Part shown: one piece after another, positions 8,741-17,771 of the stretch
Layout: every line of letters starts with the position of its first letter
Position numbering within the stretch: position 1 is the stretch's first letter
From: Conexibacter woesei Iso977N
Lineage (GTDB): Bacteria > Actinomycetota > Thermoleophilia > Solirubrobacterales > Solirubrobacteraceae
Assembly: GCF_000424625.1 (NCBI RefSeq)
Contig: NZ_AUKG01000001.1
Span: forward strand, 2,232,001 to 2,296,000
Reading direction: 5' to 3'
DNA length: 64,000 nt
Position numbers and translations under genes: made by a program
The notes under the pieces: model-generated
Seen by the model: the letters and a program-made list of their open reading frames with translations, nothing else
Told to the model about the DNA's origin: nothing
Databases searched by the model: none

Positions 8741-10084
8741 CTATGGGTCGAACTCGCCCGGCACCCGGTTGGGCGTGGACCTCCTCGCCGGGGCGGTCAC
8801 GGCGCTGCTCCCCGAGCTCCTCTGGACCGTCGTCCCAGCGCCCTCGATGCCGAACTCCTGGGCTGCGACCACCGGATCGGCCCTGGGCTTGGCGGACGAC
8901 GTCCTGGCCCTCGCCGTGGACGACCTCTTGGGCTTCGACGCCGAAGGCGCCGACGACCTCGTCGTGGCCGCGGCCGTCCTCGTCACGGGCGTCACCGGCC
9001 GCGCCGCCTGCGTCGCTGCGGGCGGCTTCACCCTGTGCACCGACGCCGCCTTCGGCGGGTGCCTGGCCACTTCGTGCTGATGCGACCTGGGCAGCGGGTG
9101 CGGCAGCCCGTTCAGCGCGCAGTACGCGCCGCCGGACCCGACGGCGACGCACGCGCTCAGCGCCGCGATCACCGAACCCGGCCGCGCGCTCGCGAAGGCC
9201 GTCAGCGGCGAGCCGTCGCCGACCCGCGTCGACAGCATCGCCGCCTGCTCCCTGGCGCCGGACAGCGCCTGCCCGGTCGCGTCGCGCGGGCCGCTGAACA
9301 GCTCGAGGACGTGCGCGAACCGCCCGCGCGCGCCGCCGTCGGCGAAGACCGGGAGCGGCAGGAGCACCGCGACCTTGCCCGTCGCCCGGCGCAGGTCGAG
9401 CGCGAACCGCCGGCACGCCGGGCACGTCGCGAGGTGCTCGCGCGCCTCGCGCGTGCGGTTGGGCCCCGCGATCCCGGCGACGTACGCGCGGATCAGGCTC
9501 AGGCGGCTGTCGCAGAACCGGCCCTCGCGAACCAGCTCGTAGCGCTCGGAGACCAGGGCCATCGCGCGCTCCAGGTCGCGCCGGTATGCGCGCTCGGTCA
9601 GCCCGAGCAGCTCCTGGATCTCGCCCGGCGACCGGTCGAAGAAGAACCGCAGCTTGACGATCGTCTGCTGCCGCGGGCTCAGCTCGCCGACGATCTCGCG
9701 CAGCCGCGCGCCCTCCATCTGCGCGTCGGCGACCTCGTCGGGCGCCTCGCCGGCGGCCTCGAAGTCGTCGCGGTCGCCGAGCGGCTCGTCCTTCGCGCGT
9801 GCCCGCCGGCCCTCGTCCAGCGCCTTGTTGATCGCCGTCTGGGTCAGGTACGCCCGGACCTGCGGCGGCCGCATCGCGGCCACGTCGAGCGATCCGTCGC
9901 GCTCCTTCTCGAGGAGGACCGTCCACGCGTCGTGCAGCAGCGCCTCGCGCTCGTCGGCCGCCAGCCAGCCGCAGCGCCGTGCCAGGACGCCGAGGACGTA
10001 GCCCCGGTGATCTTGGTAGGACGCGGCGGTGCGTCGTGCCTGTCGTTCGACGACGGCGGACTCCAACATCGATGGCGGCATCAT
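8741..10084 (-). CDS. ECF-like sigma factor fused to a zinc-finger and single-pass membrane tail
   Basis: A 447-residue protein. Residues about 25-180 are sigma-70 regions 2 and 4 (region 4 LSPRQQTIVKLRFFFDRSPG). A zf-HC2-like motif follows, REHLATCPACRRF, with His217, Cys221 and Cys224. One hydrophobic segment (about 303-322) precedes a Ser/Thr/Ala/Lys-rich tail likely outside the membrane. This puts sigma factor and ZAS-type anti-sigma elements in one chain. Membrane-linked ECF fusions are known in Actinobacteria, but the group cannot be assigned here. No separate anti-sigma gene adjoins it. Confidence 0.85.
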   Translation of the reverse strand: MMPPSMLESAVVERQARRTAASYQDHRGYVLGVLARRCGWLAADEREALLHDAWTVLLEKERDGSLDVAAMRPPQVRAYLTQTAINKALDEGRRARAKDEPLGDRDDFEAAGEAPDEVADAQMEGARLREIVGELSPRQQTIVKLRFFFDRSPGEIQELLGLTERAYRRDLERAMALVSERYELVREGRFCDSRLSLIRAYVAGIAGPNRTREAREHLATCPACRRFALDLRRATGKVAVLLPLPVFADGGARGRFAHVLELFSGPRDATGQALSGAREQAAMLSTRVGDGSPLTAFASARPGSVIAALSACVAVGSGGAYCALNGLPHPLPRSHQHEVARHPPKAASVHRVKPPAATQAARPVTPVTRTAAATTRSSAPSASKPKRSSTARARTSSAKPRADPVVAAQEFGIEGAGTTVQRSSGSSAVTAPARRSTPNRVPGEFDP

Positions 10085-10131
10085 CCCTGTGGTGAGCGCT
10101 CGGCGCCAATGACGATTTCGCTAGGCGGCCA

Positions 10132-10443
10132 TCAGCGGCGCTGATCGGCGGTGGCCGCCGCCTGCGCCTCGCCGCCCCGGAGGATCACGCCGAGCGCGAC
10201 CGCGTCGGCCTTCGCCAGCGGCACCTCGGTGCCGTCGCGATCGGTCGCCGGGTACGGGCGCAGCTCGGCCTCGAAGCCGTGATCGCGCGCCCAGCGGCGG
10301 ATGTTGTAGCGGAACGTCTCCGTCGAGCTCGAGTAGTCCTCGCCCTTGACGAACTTCCACGCCTGGCCGTCGGCCCAGGCGCTGAAGTCGAACTTGGTGC
10401 GGGACACCCGGTCCGGGAGTCCTTCCTTGAGCAGCTGGGGCAT
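10132..10443 (-). CDS. Small conserved hypothetical protein beside the secretion locus
   Basis: A 103-residue basic/acidic soluble protein beginning MPQLLKEGLPDR with the segments KFDFSAWADGQAWKF and ETFRYNIRRWARDHGF. ATG 10443 is preferred over an upstream start because a CGGAGG ribosome site lies 8 nt before it. I do not recognise a characterised family; short actinobacterial proteins with a similar DxxxWxDGxxW pattern are known only as hypothetical. It is divergent from the secretion-like cluster across 164 bp, so it could be a regulator or accessory of that cluster (inference). Confidence 0.7.
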   Translation of the reverse strand: MPQLLKEGLPDRVSRTKFDFSAWADGQAWKFVKGEDYSSSTETFRYNIRRWARDHGFEAELRPYPATDRDGTEVPLAKADAVALGVILRGGEAQAAATADQRR

Positions 10444-10607
10444 GTGCGCGTCCTCCGGGGGTCGCAGGGATCGGTCGGCGACAGCATGCGACCACCGGCG
10501 CGGGATGCCAATGCCAACCCGCGTGCACTCCGATCGCGAAGCGTCATCGCGGTGGGGGGCGAACTTGTGGGGGCGGGCTGCGCGCCCCGCCCAATGGACA
10601 GACCGAG

Positions 10608-11654
10608 ATGCCACCACGCCTGTTCACCTTCCCAGCGCCCCGGACGCTGCGCGACGCGTTGCGCAGCGTCGCGCGCGCCGCGCGCGACCGCGACCGCGCG
10701 GTCGTCGTCGTCGCCGCTCGGCCGGCGACCGCGATCGCCGCGTTGTCGCGCGTGCCCCGCGGCCGCGTCGCCCACCACCTCGACGTCGCGCGCCCCGAGG
10801 TCGGGCTCGACCCGCTGACGGGTGGGGACGACGCGGCGGCGATCGCACGCCGCGTCGCGGTCGCGCTGGGCGAGGTCGAGGGCGGCGGCGACGCGACCGC
10901 CGAGCGCTGGCTGCGCGACGCGACGCACGCGGTCGTCGTCGCCGGCCGCCGGGGCGCGTTGGGCGGCGAGCGCGCGACGCTGTGGCACGCCTACCGGCTG
11001 CTGATCCCGTCCGAGGCCGCGCTGCGCGACCGCGTCGTCGCGGCGCTGCTCGGCGAGGCGGGCTGCGCCGGGCCCGCGCGCTTCCTCGGCCAGGAGCTGC
11101 CCGCTGCCCTGCGCGACCACCCGACGGTGACGTCCGCGCGCCTCGACGTCCCGCGGACGCTCCTGCTGCGGCTGCTGATCCCGGCGGTCGACCAGACGCT
11201 GCGCCACCCGCGGCCGGTCTCGCTGGACCGCGTCGTGGAGGCGCGCGAGGCGCTCGTCGTCGACGTCGCGCGCGAGGCGGTCGGCCCGGACCGCGCCCGG
11301 GCGATCGCGCGCATGACGATCGACGCGCTCGCCGACGCCGCCTGGCGCTGCATCGGCTGCCCGGCGCTGGCGACCGGCGGCGTCACGCTCGTCGTCGCCG
11401 ACGGGTTGGCGGCCGACGACGCGGTCGCGCCCGCGCTGGCGACCGCCGCGGCCTGCGGCGTCGAGGTTGCCGTCGTGCCCGCGGTGCGGGCCGGGATGCG
11501 CGAGGCGACGGTCGACGAGGCGGTCGTCCGCCACCACGTCGCCGCCCAGCGCGCGCGCGGCGGCGGGCCGGCCGCGCGGCTCCCCGAACCGCTCCCGGAC
11601 GAGCCCGGCAACTCGTGGGGGCGGACCGCGCCGCTCGACCCATGGAGCGAGTAG
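10608..11654 (+). CDS. Coupling-protein-like (VirD4/TraD-related) protein lacking Walker motifs
   Basis: A 348-residue Ala/Arg-rich protein, first gene of the secretion-like cluster. Its order of segments follows type IV coupling ATPases: a vvvv strand, GLDPLTGGDD (where those have GxNPL), AERWLRDATHAVV (FWxxxAxxll), a helical region with REALVVDVAREAVGPDRAR (LxVdLsxgxxG), and TLVVADGLAADD where Walker B plus the DE box would be. No P-loop GxxxxGK[ST] is present and the acidic box is altered. If the relationship is right, this is a catalytically dead homologue. The assignment is by pattern only. Confidence 0.45.
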   Translation: MPPRLFTFPAPRTLRDALRSVARAARDRDRAVVVVAARPATAIAALSRVPRGRVAHHLDVARPEVGLDPLTGGDDAAAIARRVAVALGEVEGGGDATAERWLRDATHAVVVAGRRGALGGERATLWHAYRLLIPSEAALRDRVVAALLGEAGCAGPARFLGQELPAALRDHPTVTSARLDVPRTLLLRLLIPAVDQTLRHPRPVSLDRVVEAREALVVDVAREAVGPDRARAIARMTIDALADAAWRCIGCPALATGGVTLVVADGLAADDAVAPALATAAACGVEVAVVPAVRAGMREATVDEAVVRHHVAAQRARGGGPAARLPEPLPDEPGNSWGRTAPLDPWSE

Positions 11655-11660
11655 ACGACG

Positions 11661-12458
11661 ATGCCCGCACCCTTCCCATCCACCGACGAGCGGCCCACCG
11701 GCAACCTCTTCGAGATCGCCGCCGAGGCCGAGGCGTTCGCGCTCCCGGCCGAGCCGGTCGCCGCGCCGCGGCGTGCGCCGAAGCGGTCGCGCCGGGAGCC
11801 GCGCGTGCGGCGGGAGCGCGAGCCGATCGCGGTGGGCGAGGAGCTGCGGGTCGCGCTCGGCCGGCTGACGGCGTTGGCCGGCGCGCGACCGCGCGGCGGC
11901 GGCCGCGGCGGCGCGAAGCGCTGGCTGCGCGCGGCGTTCGCGGGCCTGGCGCTGGTGGTCGTGCTGTCGGCGGGCGCCGCGCTCTTCGGTCCCGGGCCGG
12001 CGCCGCGTGAGACCGCGTCCCGCGCGCCCGCGCGCCCGCCTGCGCGCGTGGAGACCGCTACGACGACCGCCCAGAACGCCGTTGCGCCGGCCGACGCTGC
12101 CGCGCCGCAGCGCGCCGCCGCTCGGGCGCGCGCCCGCGCCGCCGCGGCCGCGCGGGCCCGCGCTCGCGCCGCGACCCGCCGTCGCGAGCGCGCCGCCGCG
12201 CACCGCCGTGCCGTGGCCGAGCGCCGCCGCGAGCGCGCCGCCGCCCGTCGCCGCCGCGCCGCCGCCGAGCGCCGCCGTGCCGGCGCGCCCCGGACCCAAG
12301 CTCAACCACCCCAACAACAGGAGCCCGCCCCGGCGACGCAGACGCAGACGCCGGCGCCGGCGCCGGCCCAGACGTCGACCCCCAGGACCACCGCGCCCAG
12401 CCACCACAGCGGCAGCAGCTCCGGCGGCAGCGGCGACGAGTTCTCGTTCGAGCAATGA
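11661..12458 (+). CDS. Single-pass membrane protein with long Ala/Arg-rich tail
   Basis: A 265-residue protein with a basic N-terminal cytoplasmic part, one transmembrane helix (AFAGLALVVVLSAGAALFG, about residues 91-109), then about 90 residues composed almost only of Ala and Arg (probably a long charged helix) and a Pro/Gln/Thr/Ser-rich end. I do not recognise a family. It sits 6 nt after the coupling-like gene and just before the pilin-like gene, so an envelope-spanning role in the secretion apparatus is plausible but unproven. Low complexity limits any homology claim. Confidence 0.65.
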   Translation: MPAPFPSTDERPTGNLFEIAAEAEAFALPAEPVAAPRRAPKRSRREPRVRREREPIAVGEELRVALGRLTALAGARPRGGGRGGAKRWLRAAFAGLALVVVLSAGAALFGPGPAPRETASRAPARPPARVETATTTAQNAVAPADAAAPQRAAARARARAAAAARARARAATRRRERAAAHRRAVAERRRERAAARRRRAAAERRRAGAPRTQAQPPQQQEPAPATQTQTPAPAPAQTSTPRTTAPSHHSGSSSGGSGDEFSFEQ

Positions 12459-12505
12459 CCGACACCATCAACAACTCCGTTCAGCACCAACAACAGGAGC
12501 ACACC

Positions 12506-12838
12506 ATGCAGAGCACCATCCGCAAGCACGCGGGCGCCGTCGCCGCCTGGTTGGCGGTCAGCGCGATCGTCCCGCTCGGCTTCTTCCTCGCCGGCGGGGC
12601 GAACATCGTCCGCAACGCCGCAGGCATCGACAAGACGACCGACGGCCTCGGCAAGTTCGTCAACGCGGCCGACGCGCTCGTCGGACCCGCGACGATCGCG
12701 ATGGCGGCGATCGCGCCGCTGGCCTGCGTCGTCGGCGCCGGCGCGCTGATGTTCGGCAACCGCCGGGGGATCACGATCATCGGCGCGGCCCTCGGCACGC
12801 TGATCTTCGTCGCCTCCGTCTCGGGCATCGTGCAGTAG
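12506..12838 (+). CDS. VirB2/TrbC-like pilin candidate
   Basis: A 110-residue hydrophobic protein. A short basic start (MQSTIRKHAG) is followed by three hydrophobic stretches at about 11-29, 55-78 and 86-107; the first may be a signal sequence and the other two match the two-helix hairpin of VirB2/TrbC pilins. ATG 12506 has AGGAG 6 nt upstream. A longer reading from ATG 12455 would overlap the previous stop (ATGA) and add 17 polar residues. Position before VirB6-, VirB3- and VirB4-like genes supports a pilin role. Confidence 0.6.
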   Translation: MQSTIRKHAGAVAAWLAVSAIVPLGFFLAGGANIVRNAAGIDKTTDGLGKFVNAADALVGPATIAMAAIAPLACVVGAGALMFGNRRGITIIGAALGTLIFVASVSGIVQ

Positions 12839-12847
12839 GCGCGACGG

Positions 12848-14704
12848 ATGCCCCGCTTCGTCCAGCGACGGCGACGCAACGCGACGGCGCCACGGTCCCG
12901 GCGGCGCTTCCGCCTCCGGCGGCCGTCGTCGCGCGCGGTGGCGCAGGTGGCGGCCCTCGTGGCCGTCGCCGTGCCGCTGGCGCTCGTGCTGTCCCTCCTG
13001 GCGCCGCAGCCGGCCGAGGCGAGCTGCAGCATGGACTTCAGCTTCTCGATCACCGACTGCGCCAAGGACGCGGCCGGCACGGTGATCTCGAAGACGTTCG
13101 ACATGCTGTTCGGCGGCATCCAGGCGTCGGTGACGCAGGTCGTCCTGACGTACCTGACCGCGATCCCGAGCTTCGCGCACGACGGCAACATCGAGAAGCT
13201 CAGCGACCTCACGACCGCGCTCGCGTTCGGCGCGCTCGGCGCGGTCATGACGATCTCGATCATCCGCTACTGGCTGTCGGGCCTGTCGCTCTCGGGCCAG
13301 GGCGGGGCGGAGGCCGTCGAGGGCTTCACCCGCTCGATCTGGGCGGCGCTGATGATCCTGGCGTGGCCGTGGGTGTTCGACCAGGCGGTCGCGATCTTCA
13401 ACTCGGCGACCGCGGGGATCATGGGCGCGCCCTCGGTCCAGGACGACCTCAAGAACATGTTCCGGGACTTCACGATCTCGACGTTCGTCCCGGGGCCGTC
13501 GATGATCATCAGCCTCATCGCCGAGCTGGCCGGCGTGTTCGCGCTGCTCGGCCTGCTGTGGATGAAGATCTCGCTGACGGCCGGGACCGCGTTCCTGCGC
13601 ATCGCGATGCCGGTGGCGATCGTGCTGTGGCCGATCGACGAGTTCGCGTGGCTGAGCCGGACCGCGGCCAAGGCGATGTTCACGTGCCTGGTCGTGCCGC
13701 TGATCTGGGCGCTGCTGTTCGCGACGTTCGCCGCGCTGGGGATCTCGATGTTCAACGTCCCCACCGACGGCAACGGCTGGCTCGACCAGCTCGTCCGGCC
13801 GCTGGCCGCCGACGCGATCCTGATCTCGGCGATCACGATCCCGAAGAACCTCCTGAAGGCGGCCTACCAGCCGGGCGGCGGGGGCGGGCGCAGCGGGCTC
13901 GGCTCGATCGCGACCTACCTCGCGATGCGCCAGGCCGCGGGGATGTTCAGCAGGGGCGGTGGCGGTTCGACGCCCTCGCCGACCGTCACGGCCGAGGCCC
14001 AGGACCCGCTGAGGGCGACCGCGGAGCGGATCTACCCCAACCGGACCGCGCTGCCGGGCCGGCGCGCGTTGCCCGCGGGCGGCATGCCGGCGATCGGCGG
14101 CCCGGGCGGCGGCCCGTCGCCGGGCGGCGGCGGTGGTGGTGGCGGCGGTGGCCCCCGGCCCGGCGGTCCGGGCACCGGCCCCGGCGGCGGCCGCGGCCGT
14201 GGGCCCGGCGGCGGCACGGGCGGCCCCCACGACGGGCGCCGGCACGGCGGCCCGCGCGGGCGCAACGGCAGCGGCCCGGGCGCGCGCCCCAACCAGCAGC
14301 CCCCGCGCTTCGACCAGGCGCGCGCGTCGCAGTTCCAGCAGCGCATGCAGGCGGTGTCGCCGCAGCAGGGCCCGTCGGTCTCCCAGGTCTCCGATGCGCA
14401 GTCGGCGCTCAGCGACTCCGATCAGTGGCGTCTGTGGAGCAAGGCCGAGACGACCGGCGGGAAGGTCCAGCCGCTGGCCGCCCAGATGATGGCCGAGTAC
14501 GGCCGCGATCAGGCCAGCCAGCGGGCGCTGTACACGATCGGCTCCGCGTCGATCCCGACGCGCAACGCCGGGATGAGCCAACCGACGACCCCGCGGCCGA
14601 GCACGGCCGGCGACGGGGCGAGCGAGCCGATGCGCGCGACGCGCGGCCCGGACGGTGCCTACTCCGTCACCAACATGAACAACAACGGCAAGGCCGGGCG
14701 ATGA
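12848..14704 (+). CDS. VirB6/TrbL-like polytopic membrane protein
   Basis: A 618-residue protein. An Arg-rich N-terminus and signal-like helix ending EAS at about residue 58 are followed by a short Cys-containing segment, then five or more transmembrane segments (ALAFGALGAVMTISIIRYW, AALMILAWPWVFDQAVAIF, LAGVFALLGLLWMKISL and others). Residues about 340-618 are Gly/Pro-rich and low complexity. The layout fits VirB6/TrbL inner-membrane components of type IV secretion systems. The next gene starts in an ATGA overlap. Confidence 0.7.
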   Translation: MPRFVQRRRRNATAPRSRRRFRLRRPSSRAVAQVAALVAVAVPLALVLSLLAPQPAEASCSMDFSFSITDCAKDAAGTVISKTFDMLFGGIQASVTQVVLTYLTAIPSFAHDGNIEKLSDLTTALAFGALGAVMTISIIRYWLSGLSLSGQGGAEAVEGFTRSIWAALMILAWPWVFDQAVAIFNSATAGIMGAPSVQDDLKNMFRDFTISTFVPGPSMIISLIAELAGVFALLGLLWMKISLTAGTAFLRIAMPVAIVLWPIDEFAWLSRTAAKAMFTCLVVPLIWALLFATFAALGISMFNVPTDGNGWLDQLVRPLAADAILISAITIPKNLLKAAYQPGGGGGRSGLGSIATYLAMRQAAGMFSRGGGGSTPSPTVTAEAQDPLRATAERIYPNRTALPGRRALPAGGMPAIGGPGGGPSPGGGGGGGGGGPRPGGPGTGPGGGRGRGPGGGTGGPHDGRRHGGPRGRNGSGPGARPNQQPPRFDQARASQFQQRMQAVSPQQGPSVSQVSDAQSALSDSDQWRLWSKAETTGGKVQPLAAQMMAEYGRDQASQRALYTIGSASIPTRNAGMSQPTTPRPSTAGDGASEPMRATRGPDGAYSVTNMNNNGKAGR

Positions 14705-15087
14705 ACTCCGCCTACAAGCACCTCGACAGCAAGCTCCACATCGGCGACCTCACGATCGGCCAGTGGTGCGGCATCTTCGCGGGCGCGATCACCGCGCTCG
14801 TCTACGGGATGTACCTCAGCCCGTTCGGGCACATGCTGACGCTCGTCAGCGCGATCTACCTCGGCGGCATCCCGATCGCCGCCGTCTTCCTGGCCAGCCT
14901 GTCGGAGTTCGACTTCTGGCTGCTGCTGCGCTCCGCGGCGCGCTGGCGCCGCCGCGACGCCCGCTTCGTGCCCGGCCCCGGTGCCGAGTCCGCGGGCTAC
15001 CGCCTGACCGAGGCTCCGGACGACGCGCGCCGCGCCGAGCGCGACCGCGTCGCCGAGCTGGACCCGACGACCCTCTGGGGGAACTGA
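14701..15087 (+). CDS. VirB3/PrgI-like membrane protein
   Basis: A 128-residue protein with an N-terminal amphipathic start (MNSAYKHLDSKLHIGDLTIG), two transmembrane helices at about 23-40 and 45-68, and a charged C-terminus ending LDPTTLWGN. Small two-helix proteins directly before VirB4 are VirB3 or PrgI family members in type IV secretion loci of monoderm bacteria. The ATGA overlap with the VirB6-like gene and a 2-nt gap to VirB4 indicate one transcript. Confidence 0.7.
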   Translation: MNSAYKHLDSKLHIGDLTIGQWCGIFAGAITALVYGMYLSPFGHMLTLVSAIYLGGIPIAAVFLASLSEFDFWLLLRSAARWRRRDARFVPGPGAESAGYRLTEAPDDARRAERDRVAELDPTTLWGN

Positions 15088-15089
15088 CC

Positions 15090-17771
15090 ATGAAGCTCCG
15101 CTCCGCCGCCGGCGGCGCCCACGCGTCGACCGAGCCCAACCAGGAGGCCGGCGAGCTGCTGGCCATCGAGGCGCTCGACCAGAGCGGCCTCGTCATCACG
15201 CGCGAAGGCGCGCTCGTCCGGATCATCGAGGTCGCGCCGCCGAACCCGTTCGTCCTCTCGCAGGCCGAGCGCCAGGGCGTCGCCGCCGCGTTCTGCCATC
15301 TGGTCGGCCGGCTGCGGCCCGAGCAGTCGGTCCAGTTCTACGTCCAGGCGCGGCCCGTGAACCTCGACGAGATCCTGCTGCGTTCGCGCCGCGAGGTCGA
15401 GGCGTGGGCCGGCCCGGCACCGACGCCGGACGACGCGCTCGACGGCCGCTCGCTCTCGCGCTGGCGGCTGTACGCGGCGATGGAGGAGTCGCTGCGCCTG
15501 CACGCCGACGACCAGGCCGCTGTCCAGATGAGCGCCTACGTGATCGTGCCCTACGTCCCGCGCAACGGGTCGGCGGTCGACGTCCTGCGCCAGCTCAAGC
15601 CTGGTGGGCTGCGCCTGGCGAGCGCGGCGTTGGAGCGCGACCTCAAGGCGCACCGGCGCGCGGTCCGGGAGAGCCTCGCGCACACCGATGCGATCCGCTC
15701 CGAGCTCGACGCGCTCTCGCTTCCCACGCGGTTGCTGAACGGTGAGCAGGTCGCCGCGCTCCTGTGGGCGCGCTTCAACCCGACGCTCGCCGACGGCGGC
15801 CGTCGGCCGCCGGTCATGGACACCGAGATCGTAGGCCAGCTCGACGAGCCGGTCGACGCGCAGGAGGCGCGTGAGGCCGCGACGCGCCTGCGCGACCTGA
15901 TCGCCCGCTCGTCCCTGGACTTCAAGCGCTCCAAGCACTACGCGGAGGTCGACCGCGACATCGAGCAGACGATCTACGCGGCGACGACCGCGGAGTCGAC
16001 CTACGTCGGCGCGCTGATGGGCGCGATGATGACCCGCCAGCCGTTCACGATGAGCGTGCACGTCCACGCGCTCGACCGCCGCGCCGAGCGGCGCAAGCTG
16101 AAGATGGGCTACCGGCGGCTGTTCGCGATCAACCGCGGCGCCGAGGCGCGCGGACGCGTCCCGGACTTCGACCGCTACGCGCAGGAGCACGAGGCCGAGC
16201 GGCTCCTGGGCGAGATGGCCGGCAACGAGATGTCGGGCCTGTACCGCGTCTCGATCTACCAGTCGCTGCGCGCGCGTGGCCCGGAGCCGGACCCGGCGCT
16301 GCTGGCGGAGGCGGTCGACTTCTGCGCCGACCAGCTGCAGACCGCGATCGACTGCCGGGTGCACCGCGGCGAGTTCCAGCAGCAGGAGCTGTGGCAGTCG
16401 ACGCTGCCGCTCGGCCGCGACGTCTGCGCGCACGCGCGCAAGTACGCGATGCGCAACGTCGGCGACCTCGTGCCGCTGGCCGGGACGTCGTGCGGGTCGC
16501 CGACCGGGATCCCGTTCGGGTTCAGCGACCCGGGCCGGACGCTCGAGCTGCTCAACCCCTACGACCGCTGGCACGCCAACCAGACGCTGCTGATCGCCGG
16601 GCGGTCCGGCTCGGGCAAGACGCTGTGCGCGAACGTGGTGGTGTCGCGCTGCCTGGCGCACGGGGCGCGCGCGTTCGTGCTCGACCGCGCGGGCCACTAC
16701 ACGGTGCTGACGAACCTGATCGAGGGCGCGCGGCAGGTCGAGATCGGCGCCGACGACTCGGAGTTCGCGATCAACCCGTGGGACGTCGACGACCCGCGCA
16801 ACGTGCCGCTGGAGAAGATCGCCTTCCTCGTCTCGCTGCATCAGGTGATGATGGGCGAGGAGGGCCTGACGACGCTGGAGCGCTCGCAGCTCGGCGCGGC
16901 GATCCGGTCGGTCTACGCGCGGGCGGCCGCGGAGGACGTCCCGGCGCGCGAGTCGCTGCTGCGCTCGGAGCTGTTCGAGCGCTCGCACGCGGAGCAGAAC
17001 GCCGGCGCGCTCGACCTCGCGGCCGTGCTGCGCAACCTCGCCGAGCGCCTCGGTGAGTTCTGCGACGAAGGCTCCTACGCGTACCTGCTGGATCGCGAGA
17101 CCAGCGTCCCGTCGGACTCGCCGCTGGTCGTCTTCGAGACGCGGCGCTGCCCGGAGGTCGTCCTGAAGCCCGTGATGTTCTCGATCATCGAGTACGTCAC
17201 GCGTGCGATCGAGCGCCACCGCGACGCGTACGCCGAGGACGCCTCGATGGAGGGCGCGCCGCTGTTCACCGGCAAGTCGATCCTGCTGATCGACGAGGGC
17301 TGGGCCCTCGTCGGCAACCCGGAGACCGGGGCCTACGCGAACGACCTCGCGCGCCGCGCGCGGCACCTTGGCCTGTTCCTGATCGTGATGTCGCAGCACC
17401 TCAGCGACTTCGACACCGAGCACGGGATCGCGCTGCTGCGCAACTCGACGATGCAGATGTTCCTGGCCCAGCACCCGGAGGAGATCCCGTTCGTCAAGGA
17501 GGCGCTGCGGCTGTCGGACGAGGAGGCGGCGCTGCTGGGGCGGCTGAAGACCGTCAAGGGCTCGCACTCGCAGATGTTCTGGGTCAACGGGACGCGCGGG
17601 CGCGGGCGGGTCGCGCTGCGGATCGGGCCGACCGAGTACTGGTGCTACACGTCGGACCCGATCCGGGACGCGCCGCTGCGCGACCGGGCCATCGCCGAGC
17701 ACGGCGGCGACGTGTGGGCAGGGCTGGCGGCGCTGGCGCGGGACGGCAGCCCTGAGGGCGGCGTGAGCTGA
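15090..17771 (+). CDS. VirB4/TraC-family type IV secretion ATPase
   Basis: An 893-residue ATPase and the clearest marker of the locus. The N-terminal half (residues 1-450) is the VirB4 membrane/partner-binding part. The C-terminal RecA-like domain has Walker A GRSGSGKT (504-511) and Walker B ILLIDEGW with Asp735 and Glu736, then the SQHLSDFD segment typical of VirB4. The length agrees with VirB4 proteins. It is the only intact secretion ATPase in the cluster, since no VirB11 or functional VirD4 is present. It ends in a TGATG overlap with the transglycosylase gene. Confidence 0.93.
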   Translation: MKLRSAAGGAHASTEPNQEAGELLAIEALDQSGLVITREGALVRIIEVAPPNPFVLSQAERQGVAAAFCHLVGRLRPEQSVQFYVQARPVNLDEILLRSRREVEAWAGPAPTPDDALDGRSLSRWRLYAAMEESLRLHADDQAAVQMSAYVIVPYVPRNGSAVDVLRQLKPGGLRLASAALERDLKAHRRAVRESLAHTDAIRSELDALSLPTRLLNGEQVAALLWARFNPTLADGGRRPPVMDTEIVGQLDEPVDAQEAREAATRLRDLIARSSLDFKRSKHYAEVDRDIEQTIYAATTAESTYVGALMGAMMTRQPFTMSVHVHALDRRAERRKLKMGYRRLFAINRGAEARGRVPDFDRYAQEHEAERLLGEMAGNEMSGLYRVSIYQSLRARGPEPDPALLAEAVDFCADQLQTAIDCRVHRGEFQQQELWQSTLPLGRDVCAHARKYAMRNVGDLVPLAGTSCGSPTGIPFGFSDPGRTLELLNPYDRWHANQTLLIAGRSGSGKTLCANVVVSRCLAHGARAFVLDRAGHYTVLTNLIEGARQVEIGADDSEFAINPWDVDDPRNVPLEKIAFLVSLHQVMMGEEGLTTLERSQLGAAIRSVYARAAAEDVPARESLLRSELFERSHAEQNAGALDLAAVLRNLAERLGEFCDEGSYAYLLDRETSVPSDSPLVVFETRRCPEVVLKPVMFSIIEYVTRAIERHRDAYAEDASMEGAPLFTGKSILLIDEGWALVGNPETGAYANDLARRARHLGLFLIVMSQHLSDFDTEHGIALLRNSTMQMFLAQHPEEIPFVKEALRLSDEEAALLGRLKTVKGSHSQMFWVNGTRGRGRVALRIGPTEYWCYTSDPIRDAPLRDRAIAEHGGDVWAGLAALARDGSPEGGVS

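Noticed and set aside
12007-15087. One long plus-strand frame suggesting a giant fused protein across the secretion genes
   Set aside because: Only its last 128 codons (the VirB3/PrgI-like gene from 14701) look real; the rest is an out-of-frame reading of the upstream genes.
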